Numbered from the stretch's first letter, positions 39,371 to 52,856 are shown. The stretch: DNA of 64,000 nucleotides from Taeniopygia guttata (GCF_048771995.1 NC_133030.1:57010001-57074000); one strand, 5' to 3'. Translations and numbers: made by a program. The notes: generated by a model not told the origin, from the letters alone.

Positions 39371-40954
39371 TTCTTAAATTGTTTCTAGCACTCTCAAGAG
39401 CGTGATTGTGCCTTGAACAGTTATTTTAGCGATTGCTGCAGGAGCAAGTGCTACCCCCAGCACCCCCTCCCACGAAACAGGGCAGGACTCTGGAGGGACC
39501 CACACGCTGGGCAGGAGATGGAGGCATCTTTTATTCACCAACCACCTCCCCAGCCACACACATTGGAAACCCGATGAGTGACCCTGGAGCCAAAGCCTGT
39601 CCCCATCCCCAGGCCCAGGAGAGCTGGAGGGGACCAGCAGGCTGGAGCAGAGCGATTCTCATGGCCTGGTCCTGCTGCAGCTCCTGGGGTGGCTTCGGAG
39701 GTGGTGGCTGGGCTGTGCCACAGAGAGAGCACAGCACCATCAGTGCCCCCCACCACCTGCTGAGGACTTTGGAAAGTCCTTTGGAAAGGGCTGGGCTGGA
39801 GCCAGTGCTGTGCCAGACACCCCACAGCACTGGGGCAAGGCTCATCAGATGTTTCCATGGCACCTAGGGCCAGGTGAGATGTCCTTCTGGGCTCATTGTC
39901 TCGGCTTAATTCCTTCAGGGAATTAACAAACTGACCTTTTTTTTTTTTTTCCTTTCCCAAGCCCCTCTCCACAAGTCCCAGGAAACAGGGTTAACCCAGG
40001 CTGTGTTCACAGTGATGGACATGCACTGGGACGGCATCATTTGGAGGGATCAGCCTCTCATGTGTGGCTTCAATCCCAGGGGCTTCCCACACATAGCAAC
40101 ATTTTGTTGTCATAAAAGGATCAAATAATGCTTTTCTCACTGTTGAATGCTCTACCCATCAACCCATACCCTGAAAACTGACATACAGGTGGGCACAGGA
40201 GGAGCCCAGGGATGTTTCTGTTAACGAGGCTGGGGCATGAGGGCCACTGTTACTGGTGACAGCTGACAGACATTCCCACGTTGCCTATTCCCAGCCCATT
40301 TTCCTCATAACCAAGGGTCCAAAAGGGGTTTCTCTGCACGTCACTGCTTTTGAATGTTTTATTAGAGACTGAAGCCAGTACAGGATATTGAGCACTTCAG
40401 CAGCAGAGCAATACAGCGCGTGGTTGGCAGGGTTTAATATGGATCTGATTGTATTTCCAATTACGAGAAATGCACTGAAGCCAGTCCTGAGGCAGGCCAG
40501 AGAGCTCCAAGCGCCACAAATCTGGGCCATTTAGTTGCTATGAATTCTTCCTCTCTTCCCTCATGATTCATCTCGAGAGCATTTAAGTCCTTGTAAAAAT
40601 GCATTGCCAATTAAAATGTGAGAGTGGCTCTGAAGGATTGGACAAATTGAGAAGTACCTTTTGCAGCAGGGTGGGATTTGAGCATCCCGTTTTTTGCTTG
40701 TATCAAGCAAGATCCTGCATGACCAGTGGGAATGAAAACTCCCACTGAAAACCTACTTCAAGGTCCACGGCATCCTTCCTTTAATGAAAGTCAAGCCTGG
40801 ATTGTGCCTGAGGTCTCAGAGTTCCACCTTAATGCTGTGCTGTGGTAGATGTAGCATCCCAAAGCAAAGCAAGCAAACCCCTTTTTTGAGAGGCTGAGCC
40901 CAAAGAGCCACCGGGCAGCATCCCTGGGGCTGCAGAAACAGGAACCTGCTGTAC
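39371..40954. other. No gene recognised
   Basis: Non-coding between the two CpG clusters. A 12-13 base T run lies near 39939. GC-rich frames at 39430-39970 are open on both strands without family resemblance. Confidence 0.55.
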
Positions 40955-41040
40955 CACAGAATCACTGTCTTGGAAGAGACCTTAAAGATCATCTGATTCC
41001 AACCCCCACCCATGGGCAGGGACACCTCCCATCTCAGCGA
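40955..41040 (-). mobile_element. CR1 LINE 3' tail
   Basis: The plus strand reads 'cacagaatcactgtcttgga', 'agaccttaaagatcatctga', 'cccacccatgggcagggaca', the reverse complement of a CR1 3' end. It is a short fragment lying just before the CpG-rich block at 41190-41600. Confidence 0.85.
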
Positions 41041-41189
41041 CATCAGGTCTGCCTGCCTGTTACCTCCACCCCGGCACAGCCACCGAGAGAGGAGCTGCAA
41101 ATCCATCCTGTGTGCACAGGCTTCGCTCTGATCCCCCGAAGCCTCTGCAAGCTTCAAAGGAGCGCATTAATCTGTGCCAGCCTCTGCTG

Positions 41190-41600
41190 CCGGAGCGCAG
41201 CAGGGGCGGCCCAGACGGACTTTTATGGCCACAAAGGCCACGTCGCACCTGCTGGCGGTTGTGAATAGACTTGCAGACAGCACCAGGTGTGCCATTGCAA
41301 CAGATTGCACAACTGGGCGTGCCTTTCATCTATCTATAGAGCCCCGGCGAGGGGATGCAGCGTGCTCGGCAATTGTCCTAATTTAGCAAAAATCCTATTT
41401 GTCCAGCGGCTCGCCCTGCGTTCAGCACGGGTATTTCAGGAGCAATTATCCGGTGGTGCCGCGGGAGGGGGAAGCGAGCGGGCCCCGCCGGGAGCGCTTC
41501 CAGCGGCGCGGAGCATCCCCGCGTTCCCCGGGGAATCCCGCACCCCGCCAGCCCCACCGCGCCGTCCCGCTCGCTTGTCTACACTGACAGCTTTTACAGA
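41190..41600. promoter_or_regulatory. CpG island-like block
   Basis: This is the strongest CpG cluster of the window. The stretch 41450-41575 alone has roughly twenty CG pairs ('gccgcgggagggggaagcga', 'agcggcgcggagcatccccg'), in a region otherwise poor in CG. The left part has E-boxes (CACCTG, CAGGTG). It could be a promoter or an orphan island or enhancer. It lies about 3.2 kb beyond the 3' end of NUDT14. I could not tie it to any exon on either strand. Confidence 0.5.
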
Positions 41601-44600
41601 AGGCGTTTTAATCGTATCTCTGCCCGTGAGAGCTGGGAGCAGCGCAGGGCTTGCGGCCACTTTACAAATAACGTCACAGAGATCCATGGACTTGCAAGGT
41701 GCTGCTGCCTTCTGCCATCCAACAGTGAGCCCGACAGCGACACTGCACTGAAGATTTTATCATTCCAGGCTTCATTAGAAGTCTGAGTCATAACTTCGGG
41801 TTCATTAGATTATTTCTACATCTCAAAGTCACATCGTAAAGACAGCAGAGATTCTAAGACTTGTGTTATAAATGTGGACCACTCAATTGTACTCAATAAA
41901 AGATGCTGATCTCATGGGGATGGTGGGGTGAGATCAGATCAGAGCTCTGCAGGCTGCAGCCAGTATTCATTAGCAGCAAATGGGGACCCTGCTTTATGCT
42001 AACTGTCCACCTTCCATGGATGTATGTGTGGTGGCACGTCCAAAGGATGCATCTAAAACACAGATGTGACTGCGAGATTTCATGAGAAGAACTTTCCCCC
42101 TGCCTGGCTTGGCCAATGTATATTGGATTTGCTCTAATTAGGATCTTTGAAATGAGCCCTGATGAGTGAAAGGACATCTGAATTGTTCTGGTTTTATTTT
42201 TATAAATATGAATCATCTACTGTGTTGAAAAAAAACCCTGAACAAGGCCAAGCCCTTTGTCCCACATTTTCAAACCTTTATAATTGCATAAAATCTCCCA
42301 CCAAAACTAACATGGAAAAAGTAAGAGGTGGAAGACACATTTATATTTAATATTGCGGATTTAAACTCCAGATCCCCCATTGCTTTATGCACAGCTTTCA
42401 GTATAGTGCTGTTTCTGTGGGAAATTCCCAAACTGGAAGAAAATGGAAGTAATGGCAAGGCAGAGCACAGGGATGGAGTCCAGCATCCCTTGGGGTGTAA
42501 AGCTTCAGAGCCACTGGGGTTTGTAGGTGTGTGCCCTGTAGACCCCTGGGGAGGAGCAGCCTGGGAGTGGGGACAATGCTGCTGGTCTGGCCACCTCCAC
42601 CACTGCCCTCCATCATCCCTAGCCACAGTACCAAGTGCCCAAGAGCACTCCGAGCCTGTGTGTTGGTGAGGTCACCTCGGAGCAAGCAGAGCACTGATGC
42701 TGCCCTGCCACTCCTGGGGCTTCCTCCCCACACCCCCCCACACTGCCACATGTCCCCCTCTTCCCACAGGGTGACCTCCAGCTCTCTCCCCACCCCTGGG
42801 AAGCCTCTGCTGCTGCTCTGGTGGCGATGGCTCCTTGGTGTCACCCTGATGGCCCCGGCAGTCACCTCCTGCGAGCCCCCCAGGCTGGTGAGCGATGGGG
42901 AACAGCCTCCTGCTGACCAGCAGCAGGACCCAGGGCCAGGTTTTGGCAAGCCTGGCACTGCCCCTGGCGAGGTTTGGTACATTAAGAGGCACAGTCACAG
43001 CGCCTTGGAGAGGCAAAATATTTTATTTTTCCCAATTTCTGCATTATACAGAAGAAAGGCTGTTGACATGTATGCACACAAGCTGCTGTGTGACCAGTAA
43101 TTTTAGTGGAATCAAACAGAAACTTTGGTTACTACAGCCTGGAATAAAAGGCATTATTTATTCTGTGAACTGTAGTAGTTCATAAAGGTCTCAGCAGCAA
43201 TCAGAACACACTGTACTAGACAGAGCTGTGGAGACCCCACCTTGAAACACCTTCCAATGTAAATACATCAGACAGACAGAATTTATTTGCTTCTCACAAT
43301 AACTCAGCCCTTGACTCACCATGGACCAGGCCCAGCTCAACACAGCTGTGTCTGAACTTCCACAAATAGCCTGACTCCACAGACAGAGGCTGCTCCTTCT
43401 TCACTGGCTTTCCAAGGACCTTTCCTCCCTGTCACGAGGAGAACAAGCAAGCAGCAATTCTAAAAGCTCATTTTAAAAAAACCTTTTTCTATTTATACAC
43501 CTATTGAGATAAGCAGTGATTTAAAATCAGCCACTGGACACCATCAGACACCTCTGCTGCATTTATTTCAGCTGTTAAATTCAAGTTTGCATATTTGCAG
43601 TTCTCTTCTAAACACACTTAGCACCTCAGTACCCCTGCAGGCATTCATAATATGGGCTTGTTGATTAAGTCAGTGGATAACATAACCCAGTGCATAATTA
43701 AATTGCCAGACTTGATTCTGTTTCATTCATGCTCTTAACAGTTTCACATGACAAACAGTCCACATCCAAACTACACTGATAGAACATGTACTATATGTTC
43801 TAATTAGACCACTTTATTAAATCAAATTAAATCAAATTATTAAATCAAGACGTTGATTTTAAACGACATTCCTCAGTACGTCTGTGAAGGTTGCACAGGC
43901 TTTCATGTAAACTGCACAAATCATGATAAAATCACAATAAAGCACTTCCAATCATTAGACTCCAAGAAGTGTTATCTGAAGGGTAAGTCCCATTCCTCCC
44001 ATTTGGGTGGTAAGTAAATTGAGACCACAGCAAACCTCAGAGAAATCACTTGAGTTAATCACCTCATAGTCAAATTAAAAGAATTTGGCCTCTCTGGTCC
44101 CGCTCTAGAGGACAAAGTTTGATCTAATTTATCAAGTATTGCCCATAAAGCAAACAAAGAAGCATGTGTTCCAGCAGAAGCCCCCATCCCTCACCCCTCC
44201 ATCACCATCACTGCTGCCCAGCATTGTGATGGGAACAAACAGGAGCACATAATCTTACAGCTGCTCCATTGTCCAAGTGACACGTTAGCAGGATTTACAG
44301 ACCTGTTTGCTTATGAAATAAAGGTTTGCATGTTCAGAAATGCAAACTCCTCCTCTGCACAGGAGCCACACACCACAGAGAAAGCTGCTCCCTGGAACAG
44401 TGCTGAACTCAGGAACATTGTTAAGGTATCTGTGACTATTAAGGTTTGCTGATTTCTTCAAAAAAATATCAAAACTGACAATGAATGCACAGCTGCCAGT
44501 ATGTACAGACACGGTGAGAGGCTCCTGAGACAGCTGTGCTGAGGGCTTGGGCAGCTCCTCAAAACAGTGCTGTGAGAAAGGAAAACTGGACAAACTGGAC

Positions 44601-44708
44601 ACATTCACTTAACCTTTGCACAAAAATCAACATTTGCCTCTCCAAGGAAAATCCTGGCCCCAGTGCAGCCAGTTAGTGTTTTGCTAATAATGGAAACTGT
44701 GTGAAGAT
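41601..44708. other. Intergenic stretch 3' of NUDT14, no gene recognised
   Basis: This runs from the CpG block to the NUDT14 polyadenylation signals. It includes an AT-rich patch with repeated 'aaatcaaatt' words (43815-43850) and an imperfect palindrome at 43781-43801. No exon was recognised on either strand. Confidence 0.55.
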
Positions 44709-44737
44709 TTTATTCACATTTTACATCCAAATTTATT
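44709..44737 (-). terminator. NUDT14: NUDT14 polyadenylation signals
   Basis: Two AATAAA hexamers on the minus strand lie at 44732-44737 and 44709-44714, about 110 and 135 bases past the NUDT14 stop codon. If used, they would give a very short 3' UTR. Cleavage would be expected 10-30 bases beyond (towards lower coordinates). This is read from motif and position only. Confidence 0.55.
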
Positions 44738-44845
44738 TAAAGCAAAATTTGTCTTGTGAGAAGTTGAGTTGATTGAGACAGGCAGATTTGCAGTTTTCTG
44801 CATGCACAGCACCAACAGAAAAGCTTTCCTTAAAATCATGGGGCT

Positions 44846-45086
44846 TTACTTTTTGGGTAATTTAGGTGCTATGTTGTTGTGGAACCACATGAAGCTGAAG
44901 ATGACACCCATTGTCTTCGGGAAAGTCTCATCATAGGCAAACTTCATGGATTCTCCTAAAGGTATTTCCACAACTTCAATCAGCTCTCCTTCTTCAGGCT
45001 GGCCACCTCCTCCACTGGTTCTCATCTGGTCGTTTACTTCTGCATAGAACAAAGTCTGCCTAGAACCTGTCAAACCAACTCCAGAC
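44846..45086 (-). CDS. NUDT14: NUDT14 terminal coding exon (UDP-sugar pyrophosphatase)
   Basis: This is the last coding exon, about 80 codons with a TAA stop at 44846-44848. A good acceptor (pyrimidine run ending TTTTTTCCAG on the minus strand) precedes it, and its first base G completes the split arginine codon (AG|G) left by the exon at 55464-55701. The translation begins [10 protein letters not shown] and carries E-E-G-E-L-I-E-V-V followed by the K-T-M-G-V-I-F block. These match the C-terminal half of vertebrate NUDT14 closely. That part of the family packs around the active site and dimer interface (family knowledge). The exon has no internal stop and ends P-K-L-P-K-K. The in-frame TTG at 45073 encodes an internal leucine and is not a start. 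Confidence 0.95.
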
Positions 45087-47439
45087 CTGGAAAAAAGCAG
45101 AGGAAACTCTGGTTTAGATAGAAAGAAAGCAGCAAGGAGTTAGGAATGGAAACCTGGGTCCTTAATGTGTGAGACACTGAGAAATTGATTGCCACTTTCA
45201 AGCAGAAATACCAACAGTTTTGAATACAGTTCCATATAAAATAGATCTATCTTCAAATATATTCTTTGGAAATATGTGAATTTGGGAGAAAATAAAAAAA
45301 GAAGAAAGATTTTGTACTGGTGAACTGTTGTCCTACACACACTGAAGTCAAGAGAAGTTCTTCCAGCTGACCTCAGGGAGAGCAAACTGCAGGATGACTC
45401 ACAGAGATGCACAAACAACAAGAAGCTCCCCAGTGTATCTGTGTGCTGTCGTGCTACATTTGTTTGCTTGTTTTTACACAAATATTTAGATTTTTTACTC
45501 TTAAGAAGATTATGTCCATTCACAGCTGGAGTCCTGCACTCATGGACTGGATAGGTAGAGAAGGGAAAGGCAGTCTGAGACTCGCTCTCTATCCTTCCTG
45601 AACTTTAGCCTTGACCCAAATGGACCACTGTAAGCACGCACATGTCCAAAGTAATTCAGTCTCCTTGCTAAATTTGCTTCAGTGGATTTAGCTGAGGATA
45701 TTTTAGATTATGTAGTCTTTCTTCAGCTAGACTGCTTGCTGTGTATTATACTTCTTATTTGTTAATCCTCTATTTCCTTAGGACTATTTAATTTAGGTAT
45801 TATTAAATAAGGGATAAGTAGATAATCCACTCATTTAGTCCTTCCAAGAAAATATTCACATTGTAATTGCAATTTCTTCATTTCACAAGATTACAAGCGA
45901 CTTTTCACATTAAATCTGGATCCAAAGTTCACTAAAACTATGAATGAGGCATTAGGGCAAGACGAAAAATTAGCTTCCATATTATTACACATACAGAGGA
46001 TTCTCAGATTTGTAGCAGTGTTATGATCTTAGAGTGTATATCCAGATTTACCCAACCATTAGTCAACTAAATCTTTCAGTTAATCCAGCACACATCACAC
46101 CCCATAGCAGGAATTAATCATTTGTCTCTCAGTTTTCTAAGAACACTGGCAATTATTTTGTTTGGAGAATTAGTAGTGACTACAGAAGTTGGTTTCTAAT
46201 AGTGACTATTGAAATTGGTTTCTTATATCAATATACATTTAAAAAAAAATATTGAATAGGGAGCGAATCAGTGGATTATTTTCCTAAAATTACTTCTGAT
46301 GCATTCTGTGACTTTGGACAAGATGTGTCACCCCTCCAGGATCATTCCTCTGAAAAGAAACTTGACCATCTTTGGCATTTTCAGGAACTCTGAAGGTTGA
46401 TACTGGACCTGTTTCATTCTGTGCTCATCACTTTATCCCAGTGTTAGGACTGGGCTTTTTGATCCATGTTTTAACCAACTGTAAAATTTGCAAAGAATGC
46501 AGTTTGCTGGTTGCCACAGGTTCCATGAAAAAAGACTGTGTATAATATATTTAATCTCTTGTTATTTATGATGAGTATCAATCTGACACCTTCCTCTGGG
46601 GTGCCCCACCTGGAGAATGAAAATGATCCTAACCGGAGTATTTCCATGTCCACTTGATATTATATAAAGGTTATATACAAATGCAGAAAATTTATATAAG
46701 AAGTACTTCTATAAGAACATTCTGGCTTGATTATTTACAGCATAATCTCCTTCTATAGCACCTGTGACCATTTCCTTGTGATACCTACAGCTGTGGAAAG
46801 CAGTTCACTTTCCACACATCTTTTCTCTAAAGGAAAGCCAATTTCCAAGGTGCTACACTGTAAGACTCAGGTTCTTGCCACCACAGCTCAAACAGCAGGA
46901 CTGATTTCCATATGGTGTAATTTCTTTGTACTTATTCACATGATATTCCCTTGTTATGAACTAAATATATCAAGAGTAGCTACTACACTTAAAATACTTG
47001 ACAATATTAAAGTCCTGGACATCAAGGTCTTTCCTTTGTTATGATACCCAAAGTTATGGTATTTCCTCACATCTATTGGCATATAATTAACCACAGAAAT
47101 GAACAAACATTTCCAATAATACATATTCAAAGCAGGACATACCCACATGATCGTCTCTCTTACTTGAATACCTAGCTTTCTCTTCTCTGGTGCATTTTTG
47201 CCACAAGATATTAGTTACAACATAATAAAAACTTCCAAGTGAACTATAAATAAGATTAAAGAATGCTGGTATTAATACTCATTACATTCTATTCTACTCT
47301 TTCCTTCCCAAACCAGGAAATTGAACATTTCTAAGTCTACCTAGAATCCCTTCACTATTTATATGGCAACTTTGCAGACTGTTGCAGGATGTTATTTATA
47401 AACATATTCACTGCTTTAATTTGTTGTCTAGTCTCCCTC

Positions 47440-47937
47440 AAAGGAGTTGACAAATTGGGAGTCTTACTCCCAGTTTGATGATACTGAACTGGGAGGAGAT
47501 GTTGACTCCTTCCAGGGCAGAGAGGCCCTGCAGAGAGACCTCAACGAATTAGGAGAGGGGAAATCACCAACCACACGGAGTTTAACAAGGGCAAGTGCTG
47601 GATCCTGCCTTCAGCATCCTCAAGAGGTGCAGCAGAGGGACAGGCAGCCATCCCTTCACTCCTGTGGCCAGCAGCAGGACCCAAGGAGCTGAGTCAGGAG
47701 AGGTTTAGGTCGGATATTAGAGAAAAGTTCTTCAGCCAGAGGGTGTTTGGGTGGTGGAACAGGCTCCCCCAGGGCAGTGGTCACAGCACCAAGGCTGACA
47801 GAGCTCAAGAAGCCTTTGGACAACACTCTCGGGCACGGGGTGTGACCCTTGGAGTGTCCTGTGCAGTCAGGAGCTGTACCTGATGATCCTGTGGGTCCCC
47901 TTCCAACTCAGCACATTCCATGAGTCTCTGATTCTAA
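47440..47937 (+). mobile_element. CR1 LINE, 3'-terminal fragment
   Basis: This is a 5'-truncated, non-autonomous copy of a chicken-repeat-1 retrotransposon. Its first part translates as D-D-T-E-L-G-G...R-E-A-L-Q-R-D-L, the reverse transcriptase region after the catalytic F-A-D-D motif; a codon appears lost so that F-D-D is read. The rest is the typical CR1 3' end: 'ggtttaggtcggatattag', then 'ttcttcagccagagggtgtt', 'ggaacaggctcccccagggc', 'acaccctt'-type text and 'gggtccccttccaactcagc', ending near 'ctctgattct'. It lies antisense within the last intron of NUDT14. Stops and indels show it is dead. Confidence 0.92.
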
Positions 47938-50900
47938 AATACTATTTCAATGGTTTCAGAAAGAAGTTCAAAGACATAGAAATATACTTTAATTCTTAAA
48001 AGAGGCAAATATCTTACCTTTTTTCACTTGCTATTTTATTCTCTAAATGCTCTGGCTTACACTGCAAGTTGATCATTTTTGCATAGATCCACATGGACTG
48101 CCCTTTACTAAATTAAATATTCTTCAGTATTGCTTACTGCTGTCTTTCAAGACATTTCCACACTGCTAATGTATCCTGCTTGTCCTTAGAAAATTGCACA
48201 AAAAATCAATGCTATTCACATTTTGTCTGTCTTAGTACCTTTGGCTTTTATAGAAATCAGAAGTTAAATTTGTTGCTTTGAGTCTTTTCAGGTAGAAGTA
48301 ATAAAGCATTTTTCCATATAACCTTGCAAAACATTGTACATGTCAGTGATTTTGGGCACTGGAAGAAAGCAGAGAGGGAGAAAGTGGGTCTGACTGGTGA
48401 ATAGGCTACAGGAAATATTATGTTTGCAGTGTGCTTTCAGGTTTATCTGTCACCAGGAATTTTCTCTGCTTTTGCAGAATTACCTGCACTTTCTGAGTGT
48501 GCTGCTTAAGGAATTTTATTGTGCTTTTAGTCCTATTTATACTCCTCTTTCTGCTACCATCTTCTTCTATCCCACATATATGGCATACACTTTTCCTTAT
48601 CCCAGTATTTCCCACTATGAATAAAACACTTTTGCCATGGTCTGAAATGAGTCACCTATTAACAGATTACAGCTATATTCATTAGCTTTGCATCTGTGGA
48701 AATCACAGGGGTCAGCACACCCGAACAGCAAGTGATGAGTTTCAGCCTGGGAAAGCCACCTTCCTGATAAAGGTGCCTTCCTGGGACACGAGAGGCTTGG
48801 CTGGGGGAGGGTGAGCAGGTCTGAGCTCAGCACCAGCCCATGGTGAGGCTTCAGGCTTTGGTGTCAGCCCAGGGTTTAGCAGCATGCTGCCCAAACCCAG
48901 CAGGTCATGGCTCACACTGACCCAGACCAGCTAAGCCTGGCTTGACCTCAGCTGACTGCTCCAGCTGTATTCTGATGTGTCTGAACAGGGCTTGACTGAC
49001 TTGCCACTGGGGGACAAAGGCAAATGATCGACACAAAACACAGCTCGGTTTTCTCGCCTCTTCATCCTGAGGATGGGTTTCCTCCAAGAGCTGATGGTCT
49101 TTCCAGTTACAGGGCTCACAAATACTCCTTGTCAAGTTATTAGGGTTTAAGCTCACAAGCTCTGTAATTTCAACAGAGAGATTTTAAACCCCAAAACTCT
49201 ATTAGCACTAAACTTTCTGCATTGCTTCAGACAGTTAGAAGCCTCCATTACCTTTGACAACAGCAAGTCTAGGAATGTAAGCATGTCAAAGTAAGGATAC
49301 CAAAGTCGTATGGTTTTCATCACAACAGTAACTTATATATAAGTTTAACACATCAAAACAAGATTGTATGCTGCCTTCCCATATTTCATTTTGAATAAAA
49401 CACTCAAATAGTGAGATTAAATCATGCTATGGCTTTTAAAGCCCTGGGCAACACCAGAGAAGAAACTTCTGCAGAGTGACTGTGAAGCACTTGTCACCTC
49501 CTGCCCAGGAGTGGGACTGGCTGGCAGCACGAGGCTGTAATTACAGTATTTCCATCTACTTCCTCCTCAGACCAGGGGAAACACAAGAGGCAGATTGTCA
49601 CTCCAATCTGTTTTTGAAACACCGCAATAGCAGCTACCACAAAGCCTTTGTTTAACTGTTCCCTTTTATCAAATGCATGAGGAAATACAGCGCTCGAAAT
49701 CGAGCTCACAAAATGGGACTTCTCACTTGTCCTAAGTTCATGAGCATAAAAACACAGTACATATATTTTTTTATCAGAAGTGGGAAATGGTATCTTATAG
49801 CTTAAAAGAAAAGGTTTAGTAGTGTCTGAAGCCACAAGTGAGATTGAGTTTGCCAACAGTCCGTGAGCTTTTTCTTCACAAAGAGTGTGCACACGTCTGC
49901 ACGTCCATGCACAAACACGTTGGTAATCAGGGCCAAAATTCAAAGCTTCTGGTTCAAATTAGCTTTGCCTTTTCCTCATGTCTGGGTGCTCACCTATGCC
50001 AACCAAGCATCTCATTCATAAGTATCATGTTTGTAAATATTATATTTTTAATTTGAAGAAACAAGCATGTATGAGAATGTAAACAATATTTTATACTCTG
50101 CTGCAACATGGGAAACAAATAAATTTGTTTATCCTTGTGAAGACTTATTACTTTAGTTCAGATTTAGTTCAGATAGACAGCAATTAAAAGCTAAATTTCT
50201 TGTAATGTGTTAATATTAAACAAATACAAAATCTATACACAATCAACATTCTTATCAACACAGAAATATATCTCTTTTTTTGGTTTTAATCTTACATAGT
50301 TAATGTCCAAATTCCTGAAAGCAATATATCTTTTTCTAAGACATAAGCCATCTGGATGCAAAATTTGGGTATAGAGTGAACACATAATTCATGTTTACAA
50401 ATAAATGTGACACAAATCTCTGTTATTCATGCTTAAATCAAGATCCACTTAGGCATGCAACATGTAAACTGATGATCAGTGACATGCAGCTCCTATTGTC
50501 ACTTCTTAGGACCTTTGAACAGTTCTGACATTATAAGCAGCAGGTGCAGGGAAAAAAGCACAGAAGTAATTAACATAAAATTATATTACATTATGCCATC
50601 ACCCAACAGGTGTACTAGCAGGTGATCTTTCTAATTATAATGCACTCTAACATTTTCAGGGCTTTTATTCCTTCTACATAAAAACCTGTGAATACAAACC
50701 ATTTTTACCTCATTGCACAGAGGCTAAAAGCCATGGCACAGTAATTGGAACATCCAGTATTAATTCTCTGAATGCTCTTCTTGTACACTTTGGGAAGAAA
50801 AATCAAATGTAGGAAGATTAAAGTAAGTACCTATTTTAATATAGTCAGTCCTTTAAACTAATCCATCTGATTTCTTTGCAGTGAGGCTGAAAACCTACAG

Positions 50901-52856
50901 CTCCTATTGTATCCAGGTCAGAGGCAAGAGTATTTTACAGCCTCTGGGAGAAAATAAAGATGTAATGAAGGGAAAAGGAAGCTGAACTAGAAGCTCTGGT
51001 TCAACTCTACCCTGATGTTCTGAGGTGATACTGAAGTCCAATTAATGTTATAAATATTCTTCAGAACAACCAACATTTTCAAGAAGTAAAAGAAAATACT
51101 TTGCAATAGCAACAATAACATCAAGGAGAACAATAACACAATGACAACAACTTATTTCCCTCCCTCGTCTTGTAAGGAAACACGTCTCAAGGCAGGGCAG
51201 ATAGCTGGAAGTACTTCAAACTAAGAAATTAACTCACAGCTGAATTTCAGCACATGGGATTCTATCAGAAAACTGCTGGGATCCCATGACAGAAAGAAAA
51301 TTGTTATATCTGGTATAAGTAAGTCCAAAGTAAGATGTTCACTTAAAAAATTTTGCACTTGTGAAAAAAAACCCCCAAACATTAAAGAAAGCTCACAGAT
51401 TTCTTTCAGAGCTTTTAAAAAATGTTGAACTTAACTGCAACCTTCAACCTTAATGAACCCTCAATTTATAATTATACTACAATTGGATTAGCTTCATTTT
51501 GTTATTTTATTATTGAACCAGGTAATTCCTTTATACCCCTCACATCAACCACCTATGCTATTTTTGACTGATGCCATACATACAACTGACAAGAATTCAA
51601 GACAGCAGCAGCCACCAAAACTTCCTGGAAGTCTCCAAAAGTAAATTAGCTGCAGCCATAATTTAAACCAACCTTTTTTCAATACCAAAAGGAAGTTACT
51701 GAATGCCAAGCACAAATGTAGAAATTTGTGGAGTGATGATACTAAACTCACCACACAGGCTACAAACAATGCAGATTCTTATCAGAATGATCTCTCCTCT
51801 GTCTACACAGCAACATGAACCATCTGCATTTTAATTCATCTCCTGTCTGGCATTTTTCTATAATAGGAACAGATATTTCTGATTTTCGAAGTGTGATTCC
51901 TCTGTCCTCTCCAGTCAAGTTCCTCTAAACATGTTTGTGTTTCTTGTTATCTGCCCCCAACCCAGCCTCCTTCCCTCACCCACACCATACTGTCCTCCTG
52001 CTGCTGGAACAATTTGTTCCAAAGACTCTTTCTTAAATGGTGCAAATTCCCCAACTCCTGCTTCTTTCCTGATCCCTCACTGACTCCACAGCTCCTCTGT
52101 GGATCATTCAAGGTAATTAAGTGTGAGATCTGCTTAATTCACTGTCTGACTTCTATGTGATGAGTATTAAATCACTGGAGCTTTGACAGAGCTTAATAAG
52201 GGGTCCAGTGGCTTAACTACATGTTTATGAATTACCTGTGGCAGTACTGGGTCACACTTTCCAGGTTAGCTGAGAAGCACCAAAAAAAAAATCCCACAAA
52301 ACCACTGCCACAGGCCCTGATAATAAATAAGGAAAATCCCTACTACCTTCAGATTATCTCTAACCTATACAGTTATAGAACAGAGGACAGAGCAAAGTTA
52401 AATACAGTCTCAATACTTTCCTCTTTTCCTTAGAGAATTCTTCTCTACCACAATGAATGTACTTTCCCCAGGTCCATTTAGTTATCAGCCTATGATTTTT
52501 CTGCATTTTTTCTCCATCTCTTCTTCCTCTTTTTCCACTCAAGGTTTTCATATTCAATTTTTCCCCACAGTGTAAGTTCTCCCTATGGATTGTCCATGCT
52601 CCATCTTCCTTAATCCATTAGGCATAGAAATATATTGACCTCCATAGCCAAAACCATTTCTCCCTTTCCATTTGATGTGTCTTTGGCTCTTCATGCCCTC
52701 CTGTCAAGTCTAGCTCAACTCCTGCTTTTATTTCAGTCAGGCATTTCCTTCTGATGGCCATGATTCCAGCAAGGGGTGTCATTAGGAATACAACTCCCTG
52801 CTTTCAGATAAAAGGCTGTGATGACACAGAATATGGACAGGAGGTGAATGACAATG

